Numbered from the stretch's first letter, positions 14,700 to 25,945 are shown. The stretch: 64,000 bases of DNA from Enoplosus armatus (GCF_043641665.1 NC_092183.1:10600501-10664500); one strand, 5' to 3'. Numbers and translations: made by a program. The notes: generated by a model from the letters alone, not told the origin.

Positions 14700-14957
14700 A
14701 ATGAAGGACACGGGGAGCCGGGTATAGGTTGAGCCCTCTACGAGAAATCAAGCGGCGAGCAGCCATGAGGAAAGCGTGTCAAGGCTTTCTAAGAGGTCGA
14801 TACGGACACATCTTGTCATCGTGCATTTGAAACAGATACCCCAGCGTGTCTCGACTCTTCTGCCCAATTTGATGGTAAAGGGCACAAAGCAGTCCACCCC
14901 GTTTGACCAGAAAGGTGGTTCGTACAACCATAAGCAAGCTGGAAGCAAATCCACCAT
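14700..14957 (-). pseudogene. BEL/Pao integrase core remnant
   Basis: The minus-strand frame reads PPFWSNGVDCFVPFTIKLG, then RWGICFKC and TRCVRIDLLESLDT, and in a neighbouring frame AARRLISRRG. This is the integrase catalytic-core pattern of BEL/Pao elements (GxDxFGPF...KIGRR...TRxVHIDLL...RRFIARRG). The downstream catalytic part is missing. Confidence 0.8.
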
Positions 14958-15224
14958 CCTAGGGACCTCAGGAGCTGCACACCACTTGAGGCATTCATGG
15001 CATTGAAACTATCTCCTCCACAGTTCACCGTAAACCCTCTCCAGGCCTGGGTGGAAGAGATATTGATCCACTTTTCTTATGATGAGTTTGGTGAGAGGTG
15101 ATCTGCATCCAGGATAATAGCATGGAGAACATCGGTCCCCAGACTGCCTGACAAAGTCGGCTTCCCACCCTCATAAGCTGGGTGTGGGGATCAAGCTCTG
15201 GAGAAAGAGAGAGAAGTCGATTAT

Positions 15225-15380
15225 GCCTGGCAATACTCTTGCCAGCCTTCAAGGCACATAGTTCCTTTGGTTATGTCATCCATAGGATTGTTCTGGCTGC
15301 TAACATGTCTTCAGTCCACCACCTCCGTAAAGTCCTGGATTTCAGTGATGTGGGTGCTGACGAACACCTTGTACCTCCCA
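15225..15380 (-). pseudogene. BEL/Pao RNase H-like region remnant
   Basis: The minus strand reads RYKVFVSTHITEIQDFTE, a stop, then NNPMDDITKGT. These match the RYKVFVxxRVxEI and NPADDxTRG signatures at the end of the BEL/Pao RNase H domain. The stop replaces the expected Trp codon before the RHV segment. Confidence 0.8.
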
Positions 15381-15410
15381 CTGGAGCCAAACAGAGGAAT
15401 GAGCCAAACA

Positions 15411-15470
15411 GAGGAATACAGTTAAATGTTGTGACCCAGAAAAAATTGATTTGCTAAAATCAGGGTGATA
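15411..15470 (+). repeat. 60-bp direct repeat, copy 2 (inside the BEL/Pao fossil)
   Basis: Lies between the connection segment and the RNase H remnant, at the place where pol sequence is missing. Just before it, a 17-bp AGCCAAACAGAGGAATR unit is repeated twice (about 15386-15419). The repeat probably marks a deletion or insertion junction. Confidence 0.8.
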
Positions 15471-15779
15471 ATCCCTATCATCCAATGGTTGGATTGAGTC
15501 ATCCCAATCCCTTGGATGATCACTTTGGCTGTGGTGGTGTAAGGGAGCAAGTAGCACAAAGGATCTTACTGGCAACTGAGAACTGAGTAGATGGAGGGTA
15601 TCAGGGAGGCTCCATCGTTGAGTTACTGAGGACTACTCCCTGGTTGACAGAGCCGTGGCTCACTGCTGGTAGATCTGGCATGAGGTTGCAGGTGCTGTAC
15701 CACCTCAGCTCTGTTGCTGGCCACCTTAAACCATCAATTAAGGTCACTTAAGGTTGCAGCTTGTCCAGGAGAGCTCAGG

Positions 15780-16075
15780 CCTCAGCCATCGAGGGCAAAC
15801 TCTGAAGGTAGTTGTCCACCGCATTCTTGACAGATACTCCGGATGCTCTCTGGAATGCCTCTGCAGGGTGTCCTGAGCACAATATGGGCTGCAGGTGGTA
15901 CCAAATGGGAGAACCAGCCAGTCATAAGTGGTAGGCTCCCTCTCCCTCTAAAGATCCCTCCAGATGAACCGGAGCAACGGGGTGTGTGGTGACAAAACAT
16001 GGCCCAAATGTCTCCACTGATGGAGTGCTGCCAGAACCGAAGGAGAACACCCAGGAGAGACTCAGGCCCACAGGC
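15780..16075 (-). pseudogene. BEL/Pao reverse transcriptase remnant
   Basis: The minus strand reads LLGVLLRF, SGDIWAMF, RFIWRDL, then a stop, then YDWLVLPFGTTCSPY, and in another frame VDNYLQSLPS, which resembles the YVDN/YVDD palm of BEL-type RT. At least two frameshifts and one stop are visible. It has no coding capacity now. Confidence 0.8.
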
Positions 16076-16080
16076 CTTTA

Positions 16081-16881
16081 CTTCCCGCTGTGCTGCTGAA
16101 TGAAATGATGAGGTAAATACTATGATTCCTCAGCAGGATGATCCCCATCAATTTCAGGCATCACTTTCCTGACATAGCCGGCTTTGGATCTCCGATTTAT
16201 GGACACTGACTAGTTCAGGGTCAATGTGGCAATCAGGATTAATTAACTATGTAAATAATATTCATAGGACAGAAAACAGATAGGCTAGTTCGGTCCATGA
16301 GGTCATGTGATCAGATCCAATCCACAGTCCTTCACACTGCAGTAAACAAACTGGCAAGATGGATCACGTGATCATCGATGCAATCACGGAGGTAGCAGCC
16401 ATAGGTGAAAGAGAAAAGTCCCTCAAGCTGGCTGTTTGTTTGGCATACGCACACATGGTAAAGGATCTGGCTCCATTTCTAAGTATGGAAGTATTTGTTT
16501 GGTGACTAATACGCCATGTTGCTCGTGCCCAGTTTATATGTGATCATTGGGGGCCAGCGCCCAAGCTGGTAGGCTTTAAGCCATGGCGGTGATCGCACAA
16601 GACAAGGAATGTGACCTAGTTATAAAGTCTGTACATGTAATGTATGCTTCATGATATTTGTAGTAACCTACATATGTGAGCACATACCTCCATATAGTAG
16701 CCTATTAACATATTTTTTTTTATACCTGAGTCATGTATGCATGCTGTCAAAATCATGCAAATGGATTTATACATTTGCATGTGTGCATGTCTCTGTGTGG
16801 GCCTAAATGTATGCATGCTGTAGGCTGTACTCATTTGTACACAAATATGTGTGTTTCATTTTTGTAGTGTGTAATGTTGTT

Positions 16882-16918
<37 letters not shown>

Positions 16919-17031
16919 GTGTGTGTAGGTCATTGACTGACTGTGACACAGGATGCTGCTGTGCATGGGTTGGTAGCACACTGTTTACAATTTTGGTCTA
17001 ATCACGTGACAGTCAAAGGGTCCTGCCTATG
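16081..17031. other. upstream flank of ptch1, no gene seen
   Basis: Unique-looking sequence with a (CT)n tract at 16886-16914 and a CACGTG E-box at 17003-17008. No coding signal. It leads into the candidate distal promoter. Confidence 0.5.
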
Positions 17032-17040
17032 GACCACCCA
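17032..17040 (+). promoter_or_regulatory. perfect GLI-binding site GACCACCCA
   Basis: Exact match to the GLI consensus, 2.0 kb upstream of the main ATG and 203 bp upstream of the ATG of the candidate alternative first exon. ptch1 is a direct Hedgehog/GLI target in vertebrates, which makes this placement meaningful. CACGTG E-boxes lie next to it at 17039-17044 (overlapping) and 17003-17008. Confidence 0.75.
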
Positions 17041-17045
17041 CGTGG

Positions 17046-17245
17046 CCAAAATAGAACAGCCATGTAATTGTGAGTGAACCTTTTCCGACACAGAGCAGGA
17101 TGCCTGCGACCAAGACAGACTTTTTTCTCCTCACAACAATAAAGCAGTTGTTTTTATCTTCATTATAACTGACACGTTTCGGACTCCACAGGGGGCGGAT
17201 ATCAAGGATTTGTTCTGAAAGCTCTCCCCACCTGGACAGAAGATG
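17046..17245 (+). other. ptch1: candidate alternative ptch1 first exon ending in ATG at a GTAAGT donor (start approximate)
   Basis: At 17243-17245 an ATG is followed at once by a consensus donor GTAAGT. Splicing to exon 2 (GGG AAG GCG) would be in phase and give [10 protein letters not shown], with a strong start context (A at -3, G at +4 after splicing). Mammalian PTCH1 is known to use several alternative first exons. As I recall, one isoform (M) starts exactly at this GKATGRK boundary. A perfect GLI site lies about 210 bp upstream. The 5' end is unknown; 17046 is a placeholder just after the GLI site and its E-box. Only transcript data can prove use. Confidence 0.6.
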
Positions 17246-18480
17246 GTAAGTGCGCGGCTGGCAGCCAGACGAGCCGCTGTTGAGCTCGGATGGCTCAGGT
17301 GTGAAGTCTGGGCTGCTGATAGACTGAGACTCTGGTCCATCATGTGGCTACACGGGATAATTACCACTCAATGTTTGATCCCTCACTTTCTCTAAGACAG
17401 TTTAGTATGAGTTAAACGAGGTGAAATTAGCTTTTTTTTTTTTTTTTTAAAGGAAAAGTTTAAGTTGTGGCTAAAATATTAAGTTCTTAGATTTTTTTAA
17501 TCCATTTTTTTCTGGGTCATGAAGGTTTTTTACATTTAGGAAAACAGATGTTGTTTTGAACGTAAGCATAAGTCGATGTCTATTTCTTTAACCTGACAAG
17601 CCTTTAAATCTTTGAGTAAGGAGACATTGTCAGACAATATAATAGTCCGGTAGAGGCTTGAGTCCACAATGTATGGTGCGCAAAAGAAATACATCTTGGT
17701 CATTTGTCTCTGCAGCTGGTCTATGTAAAATATGAGGTAATTTATTTTGAACTAAATCTACATAAATGCATTATTTTGATCTTGTAACACTGAATAATAG
17801 TAGGCTCTATCAATAAAATTGATAATAAAATGAATAAATAGGATAAATACGTGTTTCCATGCGCAATAGCACGTAAACCACAACTCTTTAATACACTGTG
17901 ATTTTGAAAAGGTCATCAACATTTTACCCACATTAATTTGTGTATAATAATTTTGTAAATATGATAATTTTACATCGTATATGTTGTTGGATTTTGCCAA
18001 CAGGTTGAGATGTGATGGACAAACACAACTGCCACCTGTTTGATCATTGTGTGCAAAACTTTATTTATTAAACATATTCAAGTTTATATGCACCAACAGT
18101 TTAATGAATGAATAACGTGACGTAGAAGTATATTTTTCCACACTATGAAGACCGGCCTATGTATCATACTAGAGGCTGACATTGTAAGAACACTTCTCTG
18201 AACCGCTGTAATTTGCGGCTCAACTACCACCATCATGGTTGAGGTAGAAAAAAAAAAGAAAAGTTAAAAACTGCAGTTCTGACATTCCTCCCCCCTCACA
18301 CCTCCCCCTCCGACTCACACACCGTGTACCTTGCCTCAGACTTCAGGTCCTCTCAGGGAAATGCTTCACTCTAGCGACAAGACGCTGTATGGAAACCCTA
18401 AACACCAATCGCACCGAGCGGGTTTGGCTCTCAGCGAGCCTCCCCTGAAGTTGGAGATGCACACATGAGGTCTCTCTGCC
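17246..18480. other. spacer between candidate distal first exon and main promoter
   Basis: AT-rich, with a poly-T run at about 17432-17449 and no coding signal. If the distal first exon is used, this becomes the first part of its intron. Confidence 0.5.
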
Positions 18481-18489
18481 TGGGTGGTC
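18481..18489 (-). promoter_or_regulatory. perfect GLI-binding site (TGGGTGGTC on plus strand)
   Basis: Exact reverse complement of GACCACCCA, 578 bp upstream of the main ATG and about 75 bp upstream of a CCAAT box. The position fits the functional GLI site described in mammalian PTCH1 (exon 1B) promoters. Confidence 0.8.
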
Positions 18490-18539
18490 TCTCTACTTTA
18501 GTGAGCTGTTGCTAAGCAGCTAATAATAGTCGTGTTTGC

Positions 18540-18660
18540 TGAGTAATTTTTGCCCTTCTGGAACCAATCAGATGCAAGAAACTCCTGCAATCTGACAGCC
18601 CCAGAGGCGGGATCTCGAGTCTTTTTTTTTTATTTTCACCCCTCCTCCTTCTCTGCCTCC
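18540..18660 (+). promoter_or_regulatory. ptch1: likely core promoter of the main ptch1 first exon
   Basis: A CCAAT box (18564-18568, in GAACCAATCAGA) and a GC box-like GAGGCGGGAT (about 18604-18613) lie 40 bp apart, downstream of the GLI site at 18481-18489 and upstream of the long 5' leader. No TATA box is evident. The transcription start is not determined; it is inferred to lie near 18600-18700. Confidence 0.5.
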
Positions 18661-19066
18661 AAATGGAGAGAGGTCTTTTTCGCCTCTTCTATTGAATCTC
18701 AGAGTTGGCCGTGACGCGCGGCCCAGGGGAAGACCACATAGATCTCACCAGAATGCTACGACCATCGAGGTTTCTTACCCGACGACTTGTGTATGGGAAT
18801 CACTCTGCGCACCTCGCTTTTTGAGAGAAACTTACTTTTTTAAGAGACACGGTGAATGCGGTGAAAGCGGTGGAGACCTCCGGATCACGAAATGTTGGGA
18901 TGGAAGGCGCAGACTTTGACTCGCCGTCTCCAACAGGAGTATGAAGTCCTACTTCACGGGTGTGAGATCTCCGAGAGTGAAACTTTGTTGCCTTGGGATA
19001 TCGCTACACGCTTTCGGGGAAATACTATAAAGTGGGAAACGGTAACCATCTCGCAGTCCCCGCAAC
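18661..19066 (+). other. ptch1: inferred 5' untranslated leader of ptch1 exon 1 with upstream ATGs
   Basis: No intron signals are evident between the promoter and the ATG at 19067, so this is probably the 5' UTR. It contains six upstream ATGs, starting at 18663, 18753, 18793, 18856, 18892 and 18941. All but one of their ORFs close before 19067; the ORF from 18892 runs past the main start. Such leaders usually lower translation. The true 5' end decides how many are in the mRNA. Confidence 0.55.
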
Positions 19067-19083
19067 ATGGCCTCGGCTGCTAA
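18892..19083 (+). other. overlapping upstream ORF (63 codons) in the ptch1 leader
   Basis: ATG at 18892 (G at -3, T at +4, adequate context) opens a frame that ends at 19083, overlapping the main ATG by 17 nt in the +1 frame. Ribosomes that translate it cannot simply reinitiate at 19067. The peptide resembles nothing I know, so I treat it as regulatory, not as a protein gene. Confidence 0.45.
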
Positions 19084-19237
19084 TGCGCCCTCCGAGCAGG
19101 AAAACAGAGACCCCGATCGGCCGAGGATAACGCGGAGGAACAGGGGGGACTATACCCGCAACACACCGCTGGATTTGGAGTATTTGCAGCGGCCGAGTTA
19201 CTGCGATGCGGGCTTTGCTTTGCAGCAAATAACAGAG
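19067..19237 (+). CDS. ptch1: ptch1 exon 1 (coding part; exon 1B-type first exon), residues 1-57
   Basis: Encodes the cytoplasmic N-terminus starting MASAANAPSEQENRD and ending QRPSYCDAGFALQQITE, the conserved pre-TM1 segment. The start ATG has A at -3 and G at +4, a strong context. It is about 10 residues shorter than the human exon 1B product because the glycine-rich stretch is missing. The donor after GAG is GTGCTT, which is weak at +4 and +5. The phase-0 join to exon 2 (GGG AAG GCG) restores the family sequence ITE-GKATGRK, so I accept the boundary. Confidence 0.95.
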
Positions 19238-20658
19238 GTGCTTATTCTCATCTTAACCTGGAAAGAGGTTTATGGTCTTGGTTTCATTGTATTGGCCGAC
19301 AAAAGTGGCCAAACTATGTCCAGTCGCTGCTAGGTAACGGGACGGGCTGGGCAGGGGGACACAGGGGCAAGGCAAGGTTGTAGTGAGCCGAAAGTTGTTT
19401 TGTTTCATTTCGTGCAACATTTAGACTCTTCCCGTGCAGCCGGCTTCTGTTTTAGCATGTGAAACAAGATGCATTTGCAAACACACCCACACGATTGTTC
19501 CCAATGCAACATCCCAACCTATAACGGTCCCAGACGAGGCAAAACATGCAGCTTTCACTCACATTCAACACAACCGTAGACCGTTTCATAACACCCAGCT
19601 TGACGTTTCTCTGCTCATGAGCTGCGTAAAAACGTTTTGGTGGCTCAGTTAAAAGTTTGTATGACAGTATCTAAACCTGGGAGACTCGCGTAAAGAGGAA
19701 GAAAATCCATGTGGCTGCCCTCTTCCGTTCACAAATATTGTCAGTCCCCCTCTGATGGCTCCTTCACTCCCCATGCAGGCCGGAACACACGGGCTGCTGG
19801 ACGGGGAGCGGAGTTGTGTGTGGTGGTATTTGCGGGTTAACCGCATGCACCTTTTCAGGGTATTTAATATCACAGTATGATGTGTGGGTGTTAATGTAGG
19901 TTACTTCAATGACAAACTGCACTATTCCCAAAATATATGACTTTTTACAGAGTGGGGAGCAAAGCCTTTATTACACTATATATGTAGTTTTCAATCTATC
20001 CATAGGGACTATACTGTGCTACTTTACAGGAGTATTATGCATCCAAAGCTGGATTTTAAGACCCTGTAGGCTATGTTTTTGTATAAGGATATCTCTGTGT
20101 GAAACGGAGACACAGGGAGGCTTATTATCAAAAGGCCATCTATTGTATAATTGTGGCTTGACAGCTATCACCTTTTATTTACCTCCGTCCACTCTGGAGG
20201 TCCAGCTGCAGACTTTTTTTGGAGCATAGCAACAGAAACCCGTGACACCTAATGTCACTCCGTCTGTCTAAGCATCTTCATAACTCATCACTGTAGCAGT
20301 GAAGTGACAGAAATGGACCAGACGGTGTGTGGGTGACCTGCAGGGGATGAAAATATCTTCCTTTTGCATGTATCCTGCTAAGGTTGCAGTTTAAACGTGT
20401 TATTGATATGACAGAACCCGAGGCTCTCACTCTGGGGAGTCCTCTGTGGTTTCTAGGTGGTCCTCAGCAGATGTGTATATTTCAATCATCACAGGTTAGC
20501 AGAGAGAGACAGGGAATGTGTTTTATTATTTTGACCTGTGGTTGCCTGTATAACATTCAACCTTTTTTTCCTCAAACCCTACAGATTTACCTGCCCAGGT
20601 AAGTGCAGTGTTTTGTTTTTCAATTGACAGTAACATTAGGACTCTTGTCTCATCTTAG
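19238..20658 (+). other. ptch1: ptch1 intron 1 (1421 bp)
   Basis: Starts GTGCTT and ends CATCTTAG. No repeat or extra exon is evident. Confidence 0.9.
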
Positions 20659-20922
<264 letters not shown>

Positions 20923-22034
20923 TGAATGTAAGATGCTGGGAGTATTCTTCCTTCAATGCTTTTGAAGCTACACAATTTGATGTTGCATGTTTGGAAGGGC
21001 ATGGGGTGGTTTAGATTGGAAGAAGAGAGGGTTGGTGGGTGCTGCTAAACAAGCCAGGGGGATTGTTTATTGTTTAGGCCCTGGCAAGTGGCCAAGTGAA
21101 ACTTGTAAATAATTTATCCCAACATACTTGCAGCTTCTCAAACCACGTTAGATGCACACACAAGATGTGCAAGAGCTGACTGTAACTGCGCTCAGAAGTA
21201 AGGTTGTAATTAAGTTCATAAGCAGCTTTTGGGGGAGAGGAAATTTTTGTCAAAGCCGCCATTTTGTGAGAGTGTGTGAGTGTGTGTGAGTGTGTGTCTG
21301 CCTGCCCCCAGCAGTTGAATGCTCAGAGACTGTGTGTGGTCCCGTTTTGGACAGCTCTCAACTTTCCAAAAAGATTTGTCTCCGGCTGCAGGGAAAAAGC
21401 GGAGTGAAGACAGGAACTCGTGTTTGTGGAGTGGATAGGCCACTCACTTGTTATTTTTTTCAGAAACAACTTATGAAGACTGAAATTTCTTAAGGAAAAA
21501 AGGAACTGTGCATATGGGTGGTGCTTGGGGGGCAAGGGGAAGGGGCTGTGCTTTTTTTCCCTTTCCTTTGATCCGCATTCCTGCACTTAGGGCCAGAGTA
21601 GGCTATAGGAGTCATGAATGGAGGAGCAGATTTTGCTGCTGAGAAACTGAATAAGTATTCTTTGGTCATAAAACAAGAAATAGTGTTTACACACAGTTGT
21701 TGTCACGTTTGTGTGGCTGGCTTTTCTGTTTTCTCCCCAAATACAAAAAGTACAGTTTATGACATCAAACATTAAAGCAGACTGATTCCTGTACAGATCA
21801 AACACCCCACCTCCTCCCGGGTTGGCTGTTCTCTCCTTGCGTGCTGCTGCAGGGGTCTGACAGACAGCGTGTTCTTCTAATCTGTGGCGCAGGCGCAGTT
21901 GGCAGCACTTTAGGCAGAGGGGAGCCTCTTCAGTACAAGACTCCTTAGCTAGAGGAAGCAACCACATCAATCTGAATTTCAATGCAGAATCAACAATGCT
22001 TCCTTTACTAGTAATTTGCTACAGACTGGCATTG

Positions 22035-22345
22035 AGTGCTGGAACTGATTAGTCAAGATATTGATTGACAGAAAAGTAATTGCTGACTATTTGGTAACTA
22101 AACGTCATTTATCAAATAGGATAATCAAACGTTTGCTGGGAACAGCCTCTCTGTTGTGATGGTTGTCAGCTTTTCCTGTTTCATATAATTGTAAATGGAA
22201 TATTTTTAAAGTCTACAGGGGCTGAAATGTCTGATACTCCGAAAATATAGTTTGGATGGATTCTTGGGAAGTTATTTATTGAGTAGCAATCCTTATTGCA
22301 GCTTCTCAAATGTGAGGATTTGTTACTTTTCTCTGAGTTTCTAAT
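22035..22345 (-). repeat. dispersed teleost repeat, same family as 13240-13537, reverse orientation
   Basis: GATTAGTCAAGATATTGATT, then GACAGAAAAGTAATTGCTGA, TAATCAAACGTTTGCTGG, and near the end GCTTCTCAAATGTGAGGATT. These are the reverse-orientation features of the CTGCAACTAAC family, with an internal rearrangement. Confidence 0.6.
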
Positions 22346-24295
22346 CATTATAAATCCTTTTTTGTGTTTGTCAGGCAAAATATCATATCAGTTCAGGCCC
22401 TGGTAACATGTGATTGGTATTTGTCTTTATTCTTAGATGTTTTGGGGACTAAGAGAATAATGAGTAATCAAAAAAGTATCCACTGGCCCTGTTATGCAGT
22501 TAGCTGTGGCGTTACATCAAATTCATCAGCACATAACTGATGATTAAATAATTATTTAGCCTTTGTATTTGCTGGGGCCTTCTTTTGTCTTTCACTGAAG
22601 GTACATCATAAAGTTTTGGCATTGTTAGAACAGGTTCGCTTTATGTTGAACCCGACAGACTGTCGAACCAAGTCTAGTGACCTCTGGTAGACATCTACAT
22701 CATGGTCTTACACTGGCTCGTACCGATACACAGAGACCTGTTCATACACACACAGACACTGACAAAGAGACTGGGCTGTGGTGGTTTCCTAGGTCCCGGT
22801 ACATGAGGGGTTCCAGATGTTGATAGGGAGAGATCTGTTTGTTTAGATTAGACTGCACAGCTGAGGGATAGATTAGTTCTGCCTGGACCATAGAACGCTG
22901 TGCTGGGCCGTGCTGGGGGACTGGCCCATCGTCCAAGAGGAAAAAGAGGAGAGAGGAGGAGAGGACAGAGCGGCTGTTTATGTTTCATTTGGAACTGCCC
23001 TCCGCAGGCGACCCATGGTCGACCCCGCCTGGAAGCTGTGTGGCCTGTGGACGCACGCACACACATCCACACACAACACACCCAGCTCATACTAGATCTC
23101 TCAATTCCTTTTACAATTGACTGGAGCTGCACTTTTATGCTCGAGATCTCATGTTGTGTCTGTCGTCACCTGCTTTCTGGTAGTGCCGAGGCGGCCGAGG
23201 TCTACAGCAGACCACCATTAGCTGCTTACCGGAGCTGGCTAGTAGTGTTTATTCTACACGCTGTCACGTGCCGCAGCTTTCGCAGGGATTGTCTCTTCTC
23301 ACACAGTGCTCACTCAGCACTGTTTATAAACACTCAGACACAGGAAGTTCTGTTTATTAGACAAAGCGACAGTGACCAATTGGGAGTGAGACACATGCCG
23401 GCACAGAGAGGCGATTGTGTCAAACCTCTGAGGATGTATGGGGGTTTATGTTTAGCTAAACATTTAGGGAATGATCGTAATACGTCTTTTTTTTCTACGT
23501 AGGTACATAAGAATGATAGTGTATTTAGGACAGATTGCATCCACACTGCAGATAAATGCTGTGTTTATGTCCACTGTGACGCTCACAGGAAATGATTAGC
23601 TCAAACAGGAAGTTGTAGTATTGTGGTCTCCTATCTTGCTCTCCCCACACACAAATGTGGCTCGCTGCCCTCGGTGTGCATTGCTCAATGCCAGCACACA
23701 TGTCTATTGGCCTGTGTTCGACTCCACATACATCCTCAGTTTCAAATTGCAGATGATTCAAGATGATCTTGCGATGATTAACTATAAGCCACATTCGGGG
23801 AGCAGAGACATAAAGAGGAGGAGACCCCTATAGAGTTCCTGCTGGCCACAAATGGAAAATGGAGCCATCCCATGGCATTCTGGGTTAAGGCAAACATTAG
23901 CCAAATTGTAAAGAAAATAGCAGCGCCGCCTGCCTCTAATTAAAACAGTATCGCATAAACATTGGCCTTCCTGTAGGACGGCCCCTCACTCTTTCGCTCC
24001 GTTTCTGTGCTGAGAGAGGGGCTGGAGATGTGGCTGTGGTTAAGGGCTTGTGTTGATGGGTGAGAGAGGGCACAGGCAGGAGAACATTTGGAAATGGGGC
24101 TTTTGAAGCTCAAGCTCCGGGCAAGGGTTGGAGTTGAAACTGGGGGTTTAGCAGATGAGCTGGAGCTGTGCTATAATCTGTGATGAGTTGTGGTTACCCT
24201 GTAGCTTTAGCATAGACTAAAGAGAGGATGGGGCCTACAGCATTCAGAGGATGTCTTTTTGTTTTCATCATGGACTTGAGTTGACCTACACAGAG

Positions 24296-24296
<1 letters not shown>

Positions 24297-24356
<60 letters not shown>
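24297..24356. repeat. (TG)n microsatellite in intron 2
   Basis: About 30 uninterrupted units. Confidence 0.95.
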
Positions 24357-24358
<2 letters not shown>

Positions 24359-25488
24359 TGATTCAAGTTTAAATGAGTTTATAGTCCTCAGATTTATGGC
24401 CTGGACAAGGGCATAGGGTTATAGATTGTGGTCTCAAGGCTACAGACTGAGGGGAGGCCCCTGGTCCCGGAGCGCTTTCTTGGGGGACATAAGTGTAGAG
24501 GCCAGGGGCCACGGGGGTAGACCCCTGAGACCCTGAGGTCATCTCGTAGAGGCCCCGCTATTTAAAACCTCACCTGATACTCACCCTGTGGCCCGGGTGC
24601 AGAGTGAAGACTCACAGCAGAGTAGAAGGTGGAGGGGGGCTGGGGGGGGGGTGGAAGAAATGCAGAAGAAGTCGCAGCTGTCACCAGACGTTGTTTATGT
24701 CCTGTATCTGTTCTTGGGTGTGCATCTGTACTCATTTGTGTATGCCTGTATGAGGGCGTCGCGTGAGCCAGATGTTGTTGGAGAGTATGCATTGTTCTCT
24801 TGTATCAGTATTTCATTTTATGAATTTGTGTTTAACCTTTTGACATCCAGCAGAGGGCAGTGGATCTGATATAATTTTGCTTTAATCTCTGATAATTTAA
24901 TCTTACTCTATGATAATTCTAACTCAAATAGAAAAATTCTACATTAGAGCAAGTCACTATTCCTGCTTGATTGACAGAATATATGTTGAGGAATGGCACG
25001 ACAAAGAGGCAAATTCAAACACATACTCCCTGAATGTTCACAATTTATTGTCCTTCTGACTGAAAATCCACTGCCTACAGTTTATTCCTGATATCAGTAT
25101 GGCAGCAGTTAAAATGGTGCCAATCCGTGTTTGTGTGCATCCTGATTTAAGGTTTCAGAATCCAGTCTGATAGGACCAAACGTTTTTTTTTTCTAAAGCA
25201 ACTCCCTCCCGCCCTTGCATGTCTGTTTTGTATCTAGTGTGATTAAGAGCTGAGTTGACAGAGTTGGTGGTTGTTTTGTTGTTTTGCTGGTAATGGCAGT
25301 AAGGAAAGGGAGCGGTATAATGTTAAGTGCATGCGGAAGAAGTCTTGACATCCTTTCTTGTGGATGAAGATGAGGAGGAGGAAGAGGAGTGCCCTGAATG
25401 TGGCGGCTCCACTGAGAGGATTGTGGTTTGCATGATTGCATTATCCAGCTTTTGATGTGTATGGCAGCATTGATACATGCATGGATGC

Positions 25489-25495
25489 ACGCGCA

Positions 25496-25547
<52 letters not shown>

Positions 25548-25578
25548 GACACACAGACACACACACACACACACACAT
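25489..25578. repeat. (CA)n microsatellite with GC-rich start, intron 2
   Basis: CGCGCACGCGC leads into pure AC units (25501-25545), then imperfect CA. The CGCG/CACA alternation favours Z-DNA. Confidence 0.95.
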
Positions 25579-25944
25579 TCACACATGCAGAGAGGCTTTG
25601 GAGTTTTGGTTTGTGAATGAGTAGGTGGTTGGCCAGGGCTGGCATGGCAGGCTATTTTGATGGGCCTCTTTTTTTGCTATTTTCTCGTCTGCTCTTCTTT
25701 TCATCTGTTTTCCTCCCTTTCTTTCTTTCTTTTTCTCTCTTTTTCTTTCACTCCATCCCTCACGCTCTGTCTCCAACCGCTTTCATTCAGCAGCCGCAAG
25801 CAATCAAACACATAAATGCGCCCACACCCAATATTTTTCCCTAGTTTGCACAGAATACACTACATAGAGTCATCTATCTTTCTCTCTCTCCACCTATTTC
25901 ACTCTCTCACACAATTTTAGGCAGTCACACACAAATGTGAGCAT

Positions 25945-25945
<1 letters not shown>

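Larger units (their letters stand above)
14550..16080 (-). mobile_element. decayed BEL/Pao LTR-retrotransposon fragment (pol: RT - connection - RNase H - integrase)
   Basis: Minus-strand translation in shifting frames gives BEL/Pao pol pieces in the correct order. The RT fingers and palm are at about 16075-15780, a connection segment (DPLCYLLPYTTTAKV) at about 15575-15480, an RNase H-like stretch at about 15380-15225, and an integrase core at about 14957-14700. There are several stop codons and frameshifts, and the RT-to-integrase distance is much shorter than in intact elements, so it is internally deleted. I see no LTRs, gag or protease. It is a dead fossil. Confidence 0.8.

Noticed and set aside
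19238..19333. Read-through of exon 1 into intron 1 as coding sequence
   Set aside because: The frame stays open to 19333 but gives non-conserved residues, whereas splicing at 19237 restores the family sequence.
22900..23502. 200-codon stop-free plus-strand frame in intron 2
   Set aside because: It starts at GTG, has no recognisable domain, runs partly through CA-repeat sequence and has no splice context. One such frame in 64 kb on six frames is not surprising.
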